64,000 nt of DNA from Atopostipes suicloacalis DSM 15692 (GTDB lineage: Bacteria; Bacillota; Bacilli; Lactobacillales; Carnobacteriaceae_A): NCBI RefSeq assembly GCF_900129085.1, contig NZ_FQUF01000007.1, positions 17,146-81,145 on the forward strand. Direction: 5' to 3'. The number at the start of each line of letters is the position of its first letter. Positions within the stretch are counted from its first letter, which is position 1. Positions 54,486 to 63,511 of this stretch are shown here, piece after piece. The position numbers and the translations under genes were made by a program. The notes under the pieces are model-generated. The model saw only the letters and a list, made by a program, of their open reading frames with translations. It was not told the origin of the DNA and searched no databases.

Positions 54486-55646
54486 TTATTTTTCTGGATT
54501 TTCTTCATAAAAATCGTAATTTTCTTTAAGCCAGTCAAAAAACAAATTCCAAATGACTCGTAGAATACCAAATCCTGGAACAGCTAATATTAGCCCCATA
54601 AAACCAAACAAACTTCCGGCGACTAATAAAATAAATAAAATGACCAGTGGATGTATTTCTAATTTATTTCCTAATATTTGTGGACTAATGACTCGACCTT
54701 CTAGCGTTTGTTCGATCACAATAACAATAATCACTTTCACTAACTGTACTGGCGAAATAAAGGCCCCAATAATTAAAGCAGGAACAGAAGCCATAATCGA
54801 ACCTAAGTAAGGAATTAAATTTAAAACACCTGCAAGAATCGATAGAATTAAAGCATAATCTAAACCAATGACTAAATAACCAATATAAAACATAATGGCT
54901 ACCGAAACAGCGACCAACAACTCTCCTCGCACGTAAGAACCTACTTGCTTACTTGATTCTTGTATAAATCGAATCATAACTGGACGAGCACGTGTTGGCA
55001 CAACTTCTAGGATTGATTTTTTAAAACGTTCCCCATCCACTAATAAATAATACAAAACAAAAGGAATCGTGGCAATTGTAAGCAAAACTCTTGTAATAAT
55101 TCCGGCTACATTTCCAATACTCCCTATAGTCGCTGTAAAAATATTGCTCATTTGATCCGTGACCCGATTCATAATATCGGTGGCCTGAAATTGTTGGTAT
55201 ATTTCCGTAAAGCCTTCATTGTAGAGTAAGTCTTCAATTTGTGAAATCACAGAATCCCAAATCTTAGGAAACTCTTCAATTAACTGATTAAATTGATTCT
55301 GTATACCTGGAATAATAAAAGCAATCGCTAATACAACCACTAAAATAATCGCCACAAATACAAGCAATACCGAAAGCGGACGAGATAAGCCTTTTCTTTC
55401 TATAAAATCGACCATGGGTTTTATGAGATAGTAAAAAAGAATCCCAAAAATAACCGGAGGCCCTACTATGGAGAAAATCAACTCCAAGGGTGTAAAAAGA
55501 TGCAATATTTTTGTAAAAGCAAAAATCGTTAGAAACGTAAGCAGCATAATGAACAAGATTGAAACAAATTTATTATCTAAAATATATTTCCAAAACCATG
55601 TTTTTTCAATTAATTTTGTTTGTTTTTTGTTTTCCTGTTGTTCCAT
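54486..55646 (-). CDS. AI-2E family transporter (PF01594)
   Basis: Membrane permease of 386 aa with about eight hydrophobic segments. The characteristic last part is LAGVLNLIPYLGSIMASVPALIIG and VIVIVIEQTLEGRVISPQILG. The family includes YdiK/TqsA and PerM proteins; some are Na+(Li+)/H+ antiporters, others are linked to AI-2 export. A role here is undecided. The start is at ATG 55646 (MEQQENKK), with AGGAG upstream, not the in-frame codon at 55673. Confidence 0.88.
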   Translation of the reverse strand: MEQQENKKQTKLIEKTWFWKYILDNKFVSILFIMLLTFLTIFAFTKILHLFTPLELIFSIVGPPVIFGILFYYLIKPMVDFIERKGLSRPLSVLLVFVAIILVVVLAIAFIIPGIQNQFNQLIEEFPKIWDSVISQIEDLLYNEGFTEIYQQFQATDIMNRVTDQMSNIFTATIGSIGNVAGIITRVLLTIATIPFVLYYLLVDGERFKKSILEVVPTRARPVMIRFIQESSKQVGSYVRGELLVAVSVAIMFYIGYLVIGLDYALILSILAGVLNLIPYLGSIMASVPALIIGAFISPVQLVKVIIVIVIEQTLEGRVISPQILGNKLEIHPLVILFILLVAGSLFGFMGLILAVPGFGILRVIWNLFFDWLKENYDFYEENPEK

Positions 55647-55759
55647 AATTTTAATCTCCTTTACAAATAACATTTATTTCTTATTCTACCATAACATTTT
55701 AACTTCTTTTGGACTATTTTACTTTATTTGAAGAGAATAAACGTTTTGAGTAGGAAGAC

Positions 55760-55789
55760 TTGATTTAGTTTTGTTATACTGTTTATATA
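55760..55789 (+). promoter_or_regulatory. putative promoter of the lactonase gene
   Basis: TTGATT (55760-55765) and TATATA (55784-55789) are separated by 18 bp, 31 bp before the ATG. Matches are moderate. Confidence 0.35.
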
Positions 55790-55820
55790 AGGTAAATTTG
55801 AAAGAGGAGGATATATAATA

Positions 55821-56849
55821 ATGTCAACACAATTATTATTAGGTACATATACTCGCAGAGTGAGTGAAGGGATTTACAGCGCTGTTCTTAATCCAGTAAC
55901 GAATCAATTAGATGAAGTCACTCTACTTGCAGAAGTGGGTAGTCCAACATATTTGGATACAAACGAAGATAAAAGTATTATTTATTCAGTCATTAGCGAA
56001 AATGATAAAGGTGGAATTGTCACTCTTGTTAAGCAAGACGATGGGACTTATAAACGTCATGCAGAGCTAGTAAAAGACGGTGCTTCACCATGCTATGTTG
56101 CATTTGATGCTAACCGTCAATATCTTTATACATCTAATTATCACAATGGCGAGGTAGCTGTTTATAAGACAGATGTAGAAGGTAACTTAGAACTTCTAGA
56201 TATGGTTGCACACACAGGCAGCTCTGTTCATGAAAACCAAGGTAGTCCTCATGTTCATTATAGTGACTTATCTCCTGATGGAAATTTTGTCATTGTTTGT
56301 GATTTAGGAACCGATGAATTATACACATATGAAGTAACTGAAGAAGGAAAACTTGAAGAGGTAGTACGCCTGAAAGTTGCTCCCGGAACTGGTCCACGTC
56401 ATATTGCCTTTAGTCCGACACTAGAAGTCGCTTATCTTTTTGGAGAATTAAGTAATGACGTTTTAGTTCTTGATTACAATCCAATGACCGGAGAGTTTAC
56501 AGAAAAACAAACGATTTCTACTATTCCAGAAGATCATACAGGCTTTAATGGTGGAGCAGCGATTCGTGTATCAAGCGATGGACAATTTGTTTACGCTTCT
56601 AATCGTGGTCATGATTCTATTGTAGTCTATAAAGCGGATGAAGATGGTAAACTAACGCTTGTTGGTTATACTCCTACCGAGGGCGAAACACCCCGTGACT
56701 TTAATTTTGATGAAACAGAAAATTATTTAATCGTAGGACATCAAGATTCAGATAATTTAAGTTTATTTGAAAGAAACCAAGAAGATGGAACATTAACCTT
56801 GTTGCAAAAAGATGTAGAAGCACCTGAAGTCGTCTGTGTCGCTCTTTAA
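55821..56849 (+). CDS. lactonase family protein (YbhE/Pgl type, seven-bladed propeller)
   Basis: Beta-propeller protein of 342 aa: LLLGTYTRRVSEGIYSAVLNP at the start and repeated blades ending in motifs such as GSPTYLDTN, GASPCYVAFD, GTGPRHIAF and GETPRDFNFD. The family includes 6-phosphogluconolactonase (YbhE) of the oxidative pentose phosphate pathway. Assignment to that exact substrate is likely but not proven. Strong ribosome-binding site GAGGAGG. Monocistronic with a good terminator. Confidence 0.88.
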   Translation: MSTQLLLGTYTRRVSEGIYSAVLNPVTNQLDEVTLLAEVGSPTYLDTNEDKSIIYSVISENDKGGIVTLVKQDDGTYKRHAELVKDGASPCYVAFDANRQYLYTSNYHNGEVAVYKTDVEGNLELLDMVAHTGSSVHENQGSPHVHYSDLSPDGNFVIVCDLGTDELYTYEVTEEGKLEEVVRLKVAPGTGPRHIAFSPTLEVAYLFGELSNDVLVLDYNPMTGEFTEKQTISTIPEDHTGFNGGAAIRVSSDGQFVYASNRGHDSIVVYKADEDGKLTLVGYTPTEGETPRDFNFDETENYLIVGHQDSDNLSLFERNQEDGTLTLLQKDVEAPEVVCVAL

Positions 56850-56894
56850 ATCGTTTCTTTTAAAATTTAATTGAATTTCTGTAAAGAAATCATT

Positions 56895-56932
56895 AGAGCC
56901 TAGAACAGAATTATTGTTCTAGGCTCTTTTTT
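56895..56932 (+). terminator. terminator of the lactonase gene
   Basis: AGAGCCTAGAACA pairs perfectly with TGTTCTAGGCTCT around a 6-nt loop, then six T residues. About 45 bp after the stop codon. Confidence 0.92.
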
Positions 56933-56996
56933 ACTTTATTAGATGGGTAACTGATTTAGGAATTTTTTTAAGTATTCTAAATCCAATTAGAGAAGT

Positions 56997-57032
56997 TCTA
57001 TTAGACATGAAAGGCGTTCTCTGTCTAATAGG
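56997..57032. repeat. isolated inverted repeat related to the neighbouring 40-bp array
   Basis: TATTAGACA (56999-57007) pairs with TGTCTAATA (57022-57030) around a 14-nt loop. The same TATTAGACA motif starts several of the 40-bp units that follow at 57101, so this may be a diverged outlier. Confidence 0.5.
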
Positions 57033-57100
57033 ACAGGACTAAACTGGATAATTTTAATGTACAATACAGAAATTCTGAACACACAGAAATCTCGGGATTT

Positions 57101-57300
57101 ATTTATTAGACATTTTTTCGAAAAATGTCTCGTATTTTTAATTTATTAGACATTTTTTCGAAAAATGTCTCGTATTTTTAGTTTATTGGACATTTTTCAG
57201 GAAAATGTCTCGTATTTTTAGTTTATTAGACATTTTTTCGAAAAATGTCTCGTATTTTTAGTTTATTGGACATTTTCTGCAAAAATGTCTCGTATTTCTA
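57101..57300. repeat. 40-bp tandem repeat, five units, each a hairpin
   Basis: Five head-to-tail 40-bp units start at 57101, 57141, 57181, 57221 and 57261. Units 1, 2 and 4 carry AGACATTTTT, a TCG loop, then AAAAATGTCT, followed by CGTATTTTTA. Units 3 and 5 have different loops (TCAGG, CTGCA) but keep the pairing arms GGACATTTT and AAAATGTCT. Conservation of arms over loops suggests that structure is maintained. The array lies between the convergent lactonase and EIIA genes. The rest of 56850-57391 holds no gene. Confidence 0.93.
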
Positions 57301-57391
57301 TTCTCCTGCTTATTCAATAACCAAAAAGACTAACTGAGCCTTTCTGCGTCGTATTTTACCTAGGAGGACAATTATTGCTTCTTTTTTTCCG

Positions 57392-57424
57392 TAAAAAAAG
57401 ATCGGCAAAGAAATTTGCCGACCT
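57392..57424 (-). terminator. terminator of the EIIA operon
   Basis: On the minus strand GGTCGGCAAA pairs with TTTGCCGATC around a 4-nt TTTC loop, then seven T residues. About 25 bp after the EIIA stop. Confidence 0.88.
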
Positions 57425-57448
57425 TTCGTCAATAAGGTGATACGTTTT

Positions 57449-57943
57449 TTATTTTGCTGTAACCGATCCAATGACTTCTCCATGCGTTTGAGGGCCATTC
57501 TGGTCAATCGTAAAGTTGTCAACATCATCCATATTGGTGAAGACAATAATTACTGTATCGGGTTTATCAAGTTCCTTTAAAGCCTCTAAATCTACTTGAG
57601 CAATTTTTGTTTCGCTCGTAATTTTGTCTCCTTCAGATACAAACACTTCAAAAGGAGCCCCTTCTAATTCAACGGTATCTATTCCAATATGAACCAAAAC
57701 TTCAATGCCATTGTCGGTTTTTAAACCAAGCGCATGTTTTGTTGGAAAAACAGAAACAACTTCCCCTTCAACTGGTGGATAAATCTCACCGTTTGTAGGT
57801 TCAACTCCATACCCATCCCCCATCATTTTTTGTGAAAATACGGGATCTGAAACATCCTCAATTGGAATCACTTCACCATCCACTGGATTATAAAGCTCGA
57901 TTGTCTTCTCTTTTCCACTTTTCAAAAAATCAAATAGTCCCAT
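57449..57943 (-). CDS. PTS glucose-type EIIA component
   Basis: Stand-alone EIIA-Glc domain of 164 aa. It takes phosphate from HPr and passes it to an EIIB domain of a glucose-class permease. The phosphorylated His is in VLVHIGIDT, and the second active-site His is in PTKHALG. The N-terminus (YNPVDGEVIPIEDVSDPVFSQKMMGDGYG) is typical. No EIIBC gene lies nearby, so it may serve several permeases. It follows a membrane protein gene by 36 bp. Confidence 0.92.
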   Translation of the reverse strand: MGLFDFLKSGKEKTIELYNPVDGEVIPIEDVSDPVFSQKMMGDGYGVEPTNGEIYPPVEGEVVSVFPTKHALGLKTDNGIEVLVHIGIDTVELEGAPFEVFVSEGDKITSETKIAQVDLEALKELDKPDTVIIVFTNMDDVDNFTIDQNGPQTHGEVIGSVTAK

Positions 57944-57979
57944 TTCTTTCTCCCTCTTTCTATGTTTTTTTATTTATAA

Positions 57980-58453
57980 TTAATTCATTCTAAATTGTCC
58001 AAACACGACCAATAATGTGACCGCTAAGAGAACCCCGGTAATGATGTAAATCGTTTTTGGCTGAAAGTGCCATTTCTCTAATTCTTCAGGTTCTACCTTT
58101 TCGGCATCCACCTTATAAGGCAATTGGTACCAAACAATTACAGTTAAAATAAGTCCAAAAATATTTTGTGCTAAAAATTGTTGGACAGCTGCTAACTTTA
58201 AAAAATTATCTGCTAGCCCTGTTTTTGATTTTTCTACCGGATGGGTGACCGTCATGATACCTGCTAATCCGTAATTTACCATTTGAAGCATAAGATTTAA
58301 GGCAACGCCTGGTGCCAACTCTCCCTGCTGTGAAGCGTTGGGGATAAAAAACAGAAAATAAAAGGTCGGAATTAAAAGCCAATACCACTTTAAAATCGAC
58401 CATAAGACTGATTTCGGTTCTTCTTTTTCAACTTCTTTTCGTTCAAAAGCCAC
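57980..58453 (-). CDS. membrane protein of unknown function
   Basis: Protein of 157 aa with four hydrophobic segments (residues about 22-40, 48-66, 88-110 and 132-152) and an acidic loop (VDAEKVEPEELEKW). No family was recognised. Co-directional with the EIIA gene and probably in one transcript, with a clear AGGAGG before the ATG. This suggests, but does not prove, some link to sugar uptake. Confidence 0.6.
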   Translation of the reverse strand: MAFERKEVEKEEPKSVLWSILKWYWLLIPTFYFLFFIPNASQQGELAPGVALNLMLQMVNYGLAGIMTVTHPVEKSKTGLADNFLKLAAVQQFLAQNIFGLILTVIVWYQLPYKVDAEKVEPEELEKWHFQPKTIYIITGVLLAVTLLVVFGQFRMN

Positions 58454-58654
58454 AAATTTTCCTCCTATCCATACTTTATCATTATAAACTACAAAGCGCT
58501 CTCATTTCCACCTTAAGACGAGTTAAATTTATGAAATCTTTAAGAAGTTCCTTCGATTCTTTAATTTCTTTCATCAATTATTGAAAATTACTTTGGTTTT
58601 CCATAAGATATGGGGTATCATGTTCAAGTAAAAAAATTGCTAGGAGTGTATATA

Positions 58655-59470
58655 TTGTTAATTGAAATTTTAAAATCTATTATTTTAGGAATCGTTCAAG
58701 GGATTACTGAATGGTTGCCTATTAGTAGTACCGGACACATGATCTTAGTCGACGAATTTTTGGTCTTAGATCAAAGTAGTCAATTTAAAGAAATGTATTT
58801 TGTAGTTATCCAATTGGCTTCCGTACTTGCAGTGATCTTGTTATATTTTAAACGGTTGAACCCTTTTATGCAGCCAACGAAAGAAGCCAAACAAAGAACT
58901 TGGAATATTTGGATCAAAGTGATTGTCGGAGTAATCCCGGTTGGAATTATCGGTTTATTGTTTGATGATTTAGTCGATTCTTATTTCTTTAACTGGCAGA
59001 CAGTTTCTATTGCTTTAATTGTCTATGGGGTAGCATTTATTATCATTGAACGTCGAAATAAAGCACGAACCATGCCCATTAAAAGCTGGGATGACTTTTC
59101 CTTTATGAAAGCTTTTCAAGTCGGACTCTTTCAGATTTTATCTTTGATTCCTGGAACATCTCGTTCAGGCTCAACGATCGTAGGAGGAATTTTACTCGGA
59201 ACAGATCGTCCGATAGCTGCCGAATTTTCTTTCTTCATGTCCATTCCTGTAATGTTAGGAGCGAGCTTAGTCAAACTCTTTAGTTTTGGATTTAACTTCA
59301 CTCCTGAAGAATTAATTATCCTAGCAGTAGGCTGTATTACTTCGTTCTTAGTTTCAATCGTAGCGATTAAATTCTTAATGAACTACATTCAAAACAACGA
59401 TTTCAGTTCATTTGGTTGGTACCGAATTGTTGTAGGAGTTCTTGTCATCTTATACTTTAGCTTCGCTTAA
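58655..59470 (+). CDS. uppP: undecaprenyl-diphosphatase
   Basis: Integral membrane enzyme (BacA family) that recycles undecaprenyl diphosphate to the lipid carrier for cell-wall synthesis. Both signature motifs are present: [15 protein letters not shown] (Glu-rich site) and PGTSRSGST. The start is placed at TTG 58655 (giving [16 protein letters not shown]), with AGGAG 8 nt upstream and the normal family N-terminus, 271 aa. An in-frame ATG at 58610 would add 15 residues with no family match and no ribosome-binding site. Confidence 0.94.
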   Translation: MLIEILKSIILGIVQGITEWLPISSTGHMILVDEFLVLDQSSQFKEMYFVVIQLASVLAVILLYFKRLNPFMQPTKEAKQRTWNIWIKVIVGVIPVGIIGLLFDDLVDSYFFNWQTVSIALIVYGVAFIIIERRNKARTMPIKSWDDFSFMKAFQVGLFQILSLIPGTSRSGSTIVGGILLGTDRPIAAEFSFFMSIPVMLGASLVKLFSFGFNFTPEELIILAVGCITSFLVSIVAIKFLMNYIQNNDFSSFGWYRIVVGVLVILYFSFA

Positions 59471-59481
59471 AAACACGACAT

Positions 59482-59521
59482 AAAAACGAGTAACGATATC
59501 AAAAAGTTACTCGTTTTTAAT
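59482..59521. terminator. bidirectional terminator between uppP and glgA
   Basis: AAAAACGAGTAAC pairs with GTTACTCGTTTTT around an 11-nt loop, with A and T tails. It lies 12 bp after uppP and about 78 bp after the glgA stop. Confidence 0.88.
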
Positions 59522-59598
59522 TTGTCTTTTTTTAAACAGCTAGCACCCCATCGTATTTTACCTTGAGTTCATGCTTAAGTTATAAGCACAGGTGAGCC

Positions 59599-61038
59599 CT
59601 AGGCAGTTAAAATTTTGTATTGATCGATATAGGCTTGTGCGGCCTTGCTCCAACTATGATTTTTTTGCATGGCTTGGCGAATGAGTTGATGCCATTGCTC
59701 AGGGAAATCATAGTAAATCGTAAGTGCATGATCAATGGTATGTAGCATCGTCTCTGCAGTAAAATCATAAAAGGAAAAACCAGTTCCGGCGCCCGTTTCA
59801 TGATTATAAGGAATAACCGTATCCGCTAGTCCACCCACTTCATGGACAATTGGCAAAGTGCCATAGCGCATCGCATTTAATTGACTTAATCCACAAGGTT
59901 CAAAAGCTGAGGGCATTAAAAACAAATCACAGCCTGCGTAGATTAATTGTGCGAGATTTACATCAAACTCAAGTAGCCCTTTGAAATTTTCGGGGTATTT
60001 TTCCATATAATAACGAAAGGTGTCTTCAAAGTAGGGTTTCCCTGTTCCTAACAAAACTAGTTGAACATTTCTAAATCCGAGTAGTTCATCCAAGCTATCA
60101 ATAATTAATTGGATTCCTTTTTGTTCATCTAAGCGAGTCACAATCCCCATTAAAGGAATATCAGGATCAATGGGTAAACCAAAATGCTCTTGTAATGATT
60201 TTTTATTTACTTCTTTTCCTTTTAAATCGTCTATAGAAAAAATAGCGGGTAAAGTCTCATCGGTCTCTGGATTATAAAGATCATAATCAATCCCATTCAG
60301 TAAACCGACCAGCTTATTCTCCACAGCTTGTAAGTCTTGCTCAAGGCCCATACCAAACGCTGGGGTTTGAATTTCAAGGGCATATGTTGGACTTACCGTT
60401 GTCACTAAATCTGAATAATAAATCCCACCCTTAAGAAAATTCACATTATCATAAAATTTTAATCCCTGTTCATGGAAAGCATCATAACCTATCCCAAATA
60501 GATCAGAGAGGACATATTGATCATAAATTCCTTGAAACATTAAATTATGAATCGTTAAAACTGTACGTGTGTTTTTCAATTTATCTTTCCATGCATACTT
60601 GTCTTTTAAAAGGACTGGAATAACAGCGGTTTGCCAATCATTGACATGGAAAATATCTGGAATATAATCTATCACTTCTAACATCTCAATCGCGGCTAAT
60701 TGAAAGAACGCAAAACGTTCTGCTTCATCTTCATAGTCGTATAAAGAGGGTCGATCAAAATAATATAAATTATCAATAAAGTAATAAGTAACTCCCTGCA
60801 ATTTTAATTCTTTGATGCCACAGTATTGGTTCCGCCAGCCCACTTCAACTGTAAAATTAGTCACATCTTTTATTTCCTCTTTATATTTATCAGGAATCAG
60901 TTGAACAAAATAAGGAAGAATGACCCGTACTTCGTGATCTTTTTGGGCTAGTTCTTTCGGCAAAGCCCCTAGAACATCCCCTAAACCTCCGCTTTTAAAG
61001 AAGGGAGCACACTCTGTTGCCGCAAACAATAATTTCAT
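59599..61038 (-). CDS. glgA: glycogen synthase (ADP-glucose)
   Basis: GT5 glycosyltransferase of 479 aa that extends alpha-1,4-glucan from ADP-glucose. The N-terminal ADP-glucose motif is FFKSGGLGDVLGALPKE, and the C-terminal motif is PSAFEPCGLSQLNAMRYGT with the catalytic Glu. Its ATG overlaps the glgD stop by 4 nt. No glgP follows; the next gene is convergent uppP. Confidence 0.95.
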   Translation of the reverse strand: MKLLFAATECAPFFKSGGLGDVLGALPKELAQKDHEVRVILPYFVQLIPDKYKEEIKDVTNFTVEVGWRNQYCGIKELKLQGVTYYFIDNLYYFDRPSLYDYEDEAERFAFFQLAAIEMLEVIDYIPDIFHVNDWQTAVIPVLLKDKYAWKDKLKNTRTVLTIHNLMFQGIYDQYVLSDLFGIGYDAFHEQGLKFYDNVNFLKGGIYYSDLVTTVSPTYALEIQTPAFGMGLEQDLQAVENKLVGLLNGIDYDLYNPETDETLPAIFSIDDLKGKEVNKKSLQEHFGLPIDPDIPLMGIVTRLDEQKGIQLIIDSLDELLGFRNVQLVLLGTGKPYFEDTFRYYMEKYPENFKGLLEFDVNLAQLIYAGCDLFLMPSAFEPCGLSQLNAMRYGTLPIVHEVGGLADTVIPYNHETGAGTGFSFYDFTAETMLHTIDHALTIYYDFPEQWHQLIRQAMQKNHSWSKAAQAYIDQYKILTA

Positions 61039-62219
61039 TTGAATCTTCCTTCCACAATTTCACCAGAAGATAGAACACGTGCTCCTTTTGGAATAACCAA
61101 TGGATTCCCTTCTGTACCTTCTAATGTAGCCCCTTTTTCAACATAAACCCTCTTATCAAGAATGACATAATTTAAATGGACCCCTTCATCAATAAAGCAG
61201 TCTTGAAGAACAATCGAATGGTTGATTTTTGCATTTTTTAAGACCAGGTTTCTCCTTGAAATCAATGAGTTTTCCACTGTTCCATATATTTCTGAATCAT
61301 TGGCGAGCAAAGAATTTGTTACATTCGATCCTTTCCCATAATAAGTAGGGGCTGAATTCTTGGATTTAGTAAGGACAGGAGATTCTCGATAAAATAAAGC
61401 ATTGAAGTTATTTTCAATTAACATATCCATATTGGCTTCATAGTAACTTGGAATATCTTCAATCGGTTTTAGATACCCTGTGTATTCATAGCCTTTCACT
61501 TTAATATCAGAGTGTTCAATGGCTTTCTTTAGCACATTTTCTACAGAAACTATTTTATGTTCTTCTTTTAACTGCTCTAAATATTCTAAGAAGATGGATG
61601 TTTTTGCGACTAAAATGTTTAAGCCAAAAGCAATAGGCGCTGGATCATATGGAAGATCGACTAAAGGGGTAACCCCAATAATTTCATTTCCATCATTCTT
61701 TTCAAAATCATAGGTTGAAAAAATAGTATCTTTTTTTACCGCATTTCTTACAATTTTTTTATAAGCTACTGTAATATCTGCTTTTTCATCTAAATGGAAT
61801 TTTAACAAGGAATCCATTTCCACATTTGCCAAAATATTAGAGCCTATTAGGAGAACATATTTTGAGTTCGCTTTATTAATAAAAATTTCGTGATCTTCAT
61901 AATAGTCTCTGTAGCCATCTTCTTGAATAGTCTCAGATTTCAAACGAACTTGCGAATGCGTGAAAACTCCTCCACCCGAAACATTATCTAAGCCCCAACT
62001 TGTACCTGAACGCATATGGTCATAAAGGGAACGACCAGAACCAGAAATAAAAAGAGAGGCGGAGCGTACTTTCGCGTTAAATAAACTTGAAAAAGGAAAG
62101 TCAATTAGACGATAACGACACGCAATCGGCAAACTGGCAACGGGCCTTCTCCTAGTGAGAGGTAATAATTTATTTTCTTCTTCAACTAAGTTCAATATAG
62201 CAGCATATCTAGTCTTCAT
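61035..62219 (-). CDS. glgD: glucose-1-phosphate adenylyltransferase regulatory subunit GlgD
   Basis: Non-catalytic partner of GlgC in Firmicutes, 394 aa. It keeps the nucleotidyltransferase fold and the C-terminal beta-helix ([20 protein letters not shown]). The N-terminal GGxGxRLxPLT substrate loop of GlgC is not present; [18 protein letters not shown] replaces it. GlgC/GlgD heterotetramers are more active than GlgC alone in related bacteria. It overlaps glgC by 11 nt. Confidence 0.92.
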   Translation of the reverse strand: MKTRYAAILNLVEEENKLLPLTRRRPVASLPIACRYRLIDFPFSSLFNAKVRSASLFISGSGRSLYDHMRSGTSWGLDNVSGGGVFTHSQVRLKSETIQEDGYRDYYEDHEIFINKANSKYVLLIGSNILANVEMDSLLKFHLDEKADITVAYKKIVRNAVKKDTIFSTYDFEKNDGNEIIGVTPLVDLPYDPAPIAFGLNILVAKTSIFLEYLEQLKEEHKIVSVENVLKKAIEHSDIKVKGYEYTGYLKPIEDIPSYYEANMDMLIENNFNALFYRESPVLTKSKNSAPTYYGKGSNVTNSLLANDSEIYGTVENSLISRRNLVLKNAKINHSIVLQDCFIDEGVHLNYVILDKRVYVEKGATLEGTEGNPLVIPKGARVLSSGEIVEGRFK

Positions 62220-63354
62220 CTTTATAGCCTCCTACTCTTTCTTCGTTACCAACAACAGCGATATTCCCTTTCTCACCTATTAAACGTGCGCCATCATACA
62301 GATGCGCATTTTCACCAATAATGGCTTTTTCAATGAAACAATTTTCTCCAATGACTGTATTGGGCATGATAACACTATCTTTGACCACCGAGCCTCGGCC
62401 AATCTTTACATTAGTACTTAATATGGAGTGCTTAACCTCACCTGCTACATAACACCCGTCCGTAATCATAGAATCATTGACTTTTGCATCGCCCATAATT
62501 TGCTGAGGGGTTGTATTTAGGATTTTTGAAAAGATTCGCCAAGAGGAATCACGGATATCCAATTCATGATTAGGATCTAAAAATTCCATATTCGCTTCCC
62601 AAAGACTTTCAATCGTTCCTACATCTTTCCAATAGCCTTCAAATTTATATGCATAAATTGATTCACTATTTCTTAAATAAGCAGGGATAACATGGTGCCC
62701 AAAATCATCCATCGGTGTTCCTTTATCTACCGCATCTTTAAGGTATTTCTTCAAACGAGACCAATTAAAGATATAAATCCCCATGGAAGCTAAATTTGAT
62801 TTTGGTTCTTCTGGTTTTTCATCAAATTCAACAATCCGCCCCGATTCATCCGTATTCATAATCCCAAACCTTGAGGCTTCTTCCCAAGGGACAGGCATAA
62901 CGGCGATGGTAAGTAAGGCATTTTTAGCTTTATGATACTCCAGCATCTTTTCGTAATCCATTTTATAAATATGGTCGCCTGATAAAACCACCAAATATTC
63001 AGGATCGTATAAATCGATATATTCAATATTTTGATAAATAGCGTGAGCAGTTCCTTTAAAGAACTTTTCCCCATCAATACTTGAATAAGGTTGTAAAATA
63101 GTCGCTCCACCACTATGACGATCTAATCCCCAATTTTCTCCATTTCCAACGTGCTCATTTAATACAAGCGGCTGGTACTGCGTCACAACCCCTACCGTAT
63201 TTATTCTAGAATTTGCACAGTTGGACAAGGCAAAATCAATAATGCGGTAATTCCCACCAAAGGACACGGCGGGTTTAGCGGTTTGTTTGGTTAATTTTCC
63301 TAAACGCGACCCTTGTCCACCAGCTAATATCATGGCTACTGCTTCTGTTTTCAT
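62209..63354 (-). CDS. glgC: glucose-1-phosphate adenylyltransferase
   Basis: Makes ADP-glucose from ATP and glucose-1-phosphate, the controlling step of glycogen synthesis. The catalytic loop is [29 protein letters not shown] at the N-terminus, with [13 protein letters not shown] and [12 protein letters not shown] further on, and a left-handed beta-helix at the C-terminus. 381 aa. The AAGGAG ribosome-binding site is 26 nt upstream of the ATG, with a small hairpin between them. glgB is not found upstream; an IS200/IS605-type end lies 79 bp away. Confidence 0.95.
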   Translation of the reverse strand: MKTEAVAMILAGGQGSRLGKLTKQTAKPAVSFGGNYRIIDFALSNCANSRINTVGVVTQYQPLVLNEHVGNGENWGLDRHSGGATILQPYSSIDGEKFFKGTAHAIYQNIEYIDLYDPEYLVVLSGDHIYKMDYEKMLEYHKAKNALLTIAVMPVPWEEASRFGIMNTDESGRIVEFDEKPEEPKSNLASMGIYIFNWSRLKKYLKDAVDKGTPMDDFGHHVIPAYLRNSESIYAYKFEGYWKDVGTIESLWEANMEFLDPNHELDIRDSSWRIFSKILNTTPQQIMGDAKVNDSMITDGCYVAGEVKHSILSTNVKIGRGSVVKDSVIMPNTVIGENCFIEKAIIGENAHLYDGARLIGEKGNIAVVGNEERVGGYKDED

Positions 63355-63361
63355 ATCATAC

Positions 63362-63386
63362 GGAAGATAAACTTCCTTCGCTCCTT
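63362..63386 (-). promoter_or_regulatory. distant Shine-Dalgarno and intervening hairpin before glgC
   Basis: AAGGAG (63381-63386) is 26 nt before the glgC ATG. Between them GGAAG and CTTCC (63362-63376) can form a hairpin with a TTTAT loop. If folded, the effective spacing would be about 11 nt. A weaker GGAAG inside the stem is 17 nt from the ATG. Confidence 0.45.
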
Positions 63387-63432
63387 TACTTATACTTTCG
63401 ATTGGTTATAAACATTCATCCTTTACTTTCTT

Positions 63433-63511
63433 TTGAACTACTCCACCTTAAATCCTTTGGATTTTGAAGATGGAGATTCCTAAGAACTCCAACCTACTGG
63501 TCGGATTTTGA
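63433..63511 (-). ncRNA. right end of an IS200/IS605-type element and probable guide RNA (omega RNA) scaffold
   Basis: After the tnpB stop the minus strand carries a subterminal hairpin: CTCCA with TGGAG, and an inner AAATCC/GGATTT. It is followed by TAGTTCAA, a common right-end sequence of IS605-type tnpB elements. In studied TnpB systems the guide RNA overlaps the tnpB 3' end and this hairpin, and its guide is the flanking host DNA. The end point (63433) and the RNA itself are inferred. Confidence 0.5.

Noticed and set aside
57101..57300. CRISPR array
   Set aside because: The 40-bp units are joined without unique spacers of constant length, each unit is itself a palindrome, and there are no cas genes.
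57310..57546. 78-codon minus-strand frame overlapping the end of EIIA
   Set aside because: It overlaps the well-supported EIIA gene in another frame and runs through its terminator; no plausible start.
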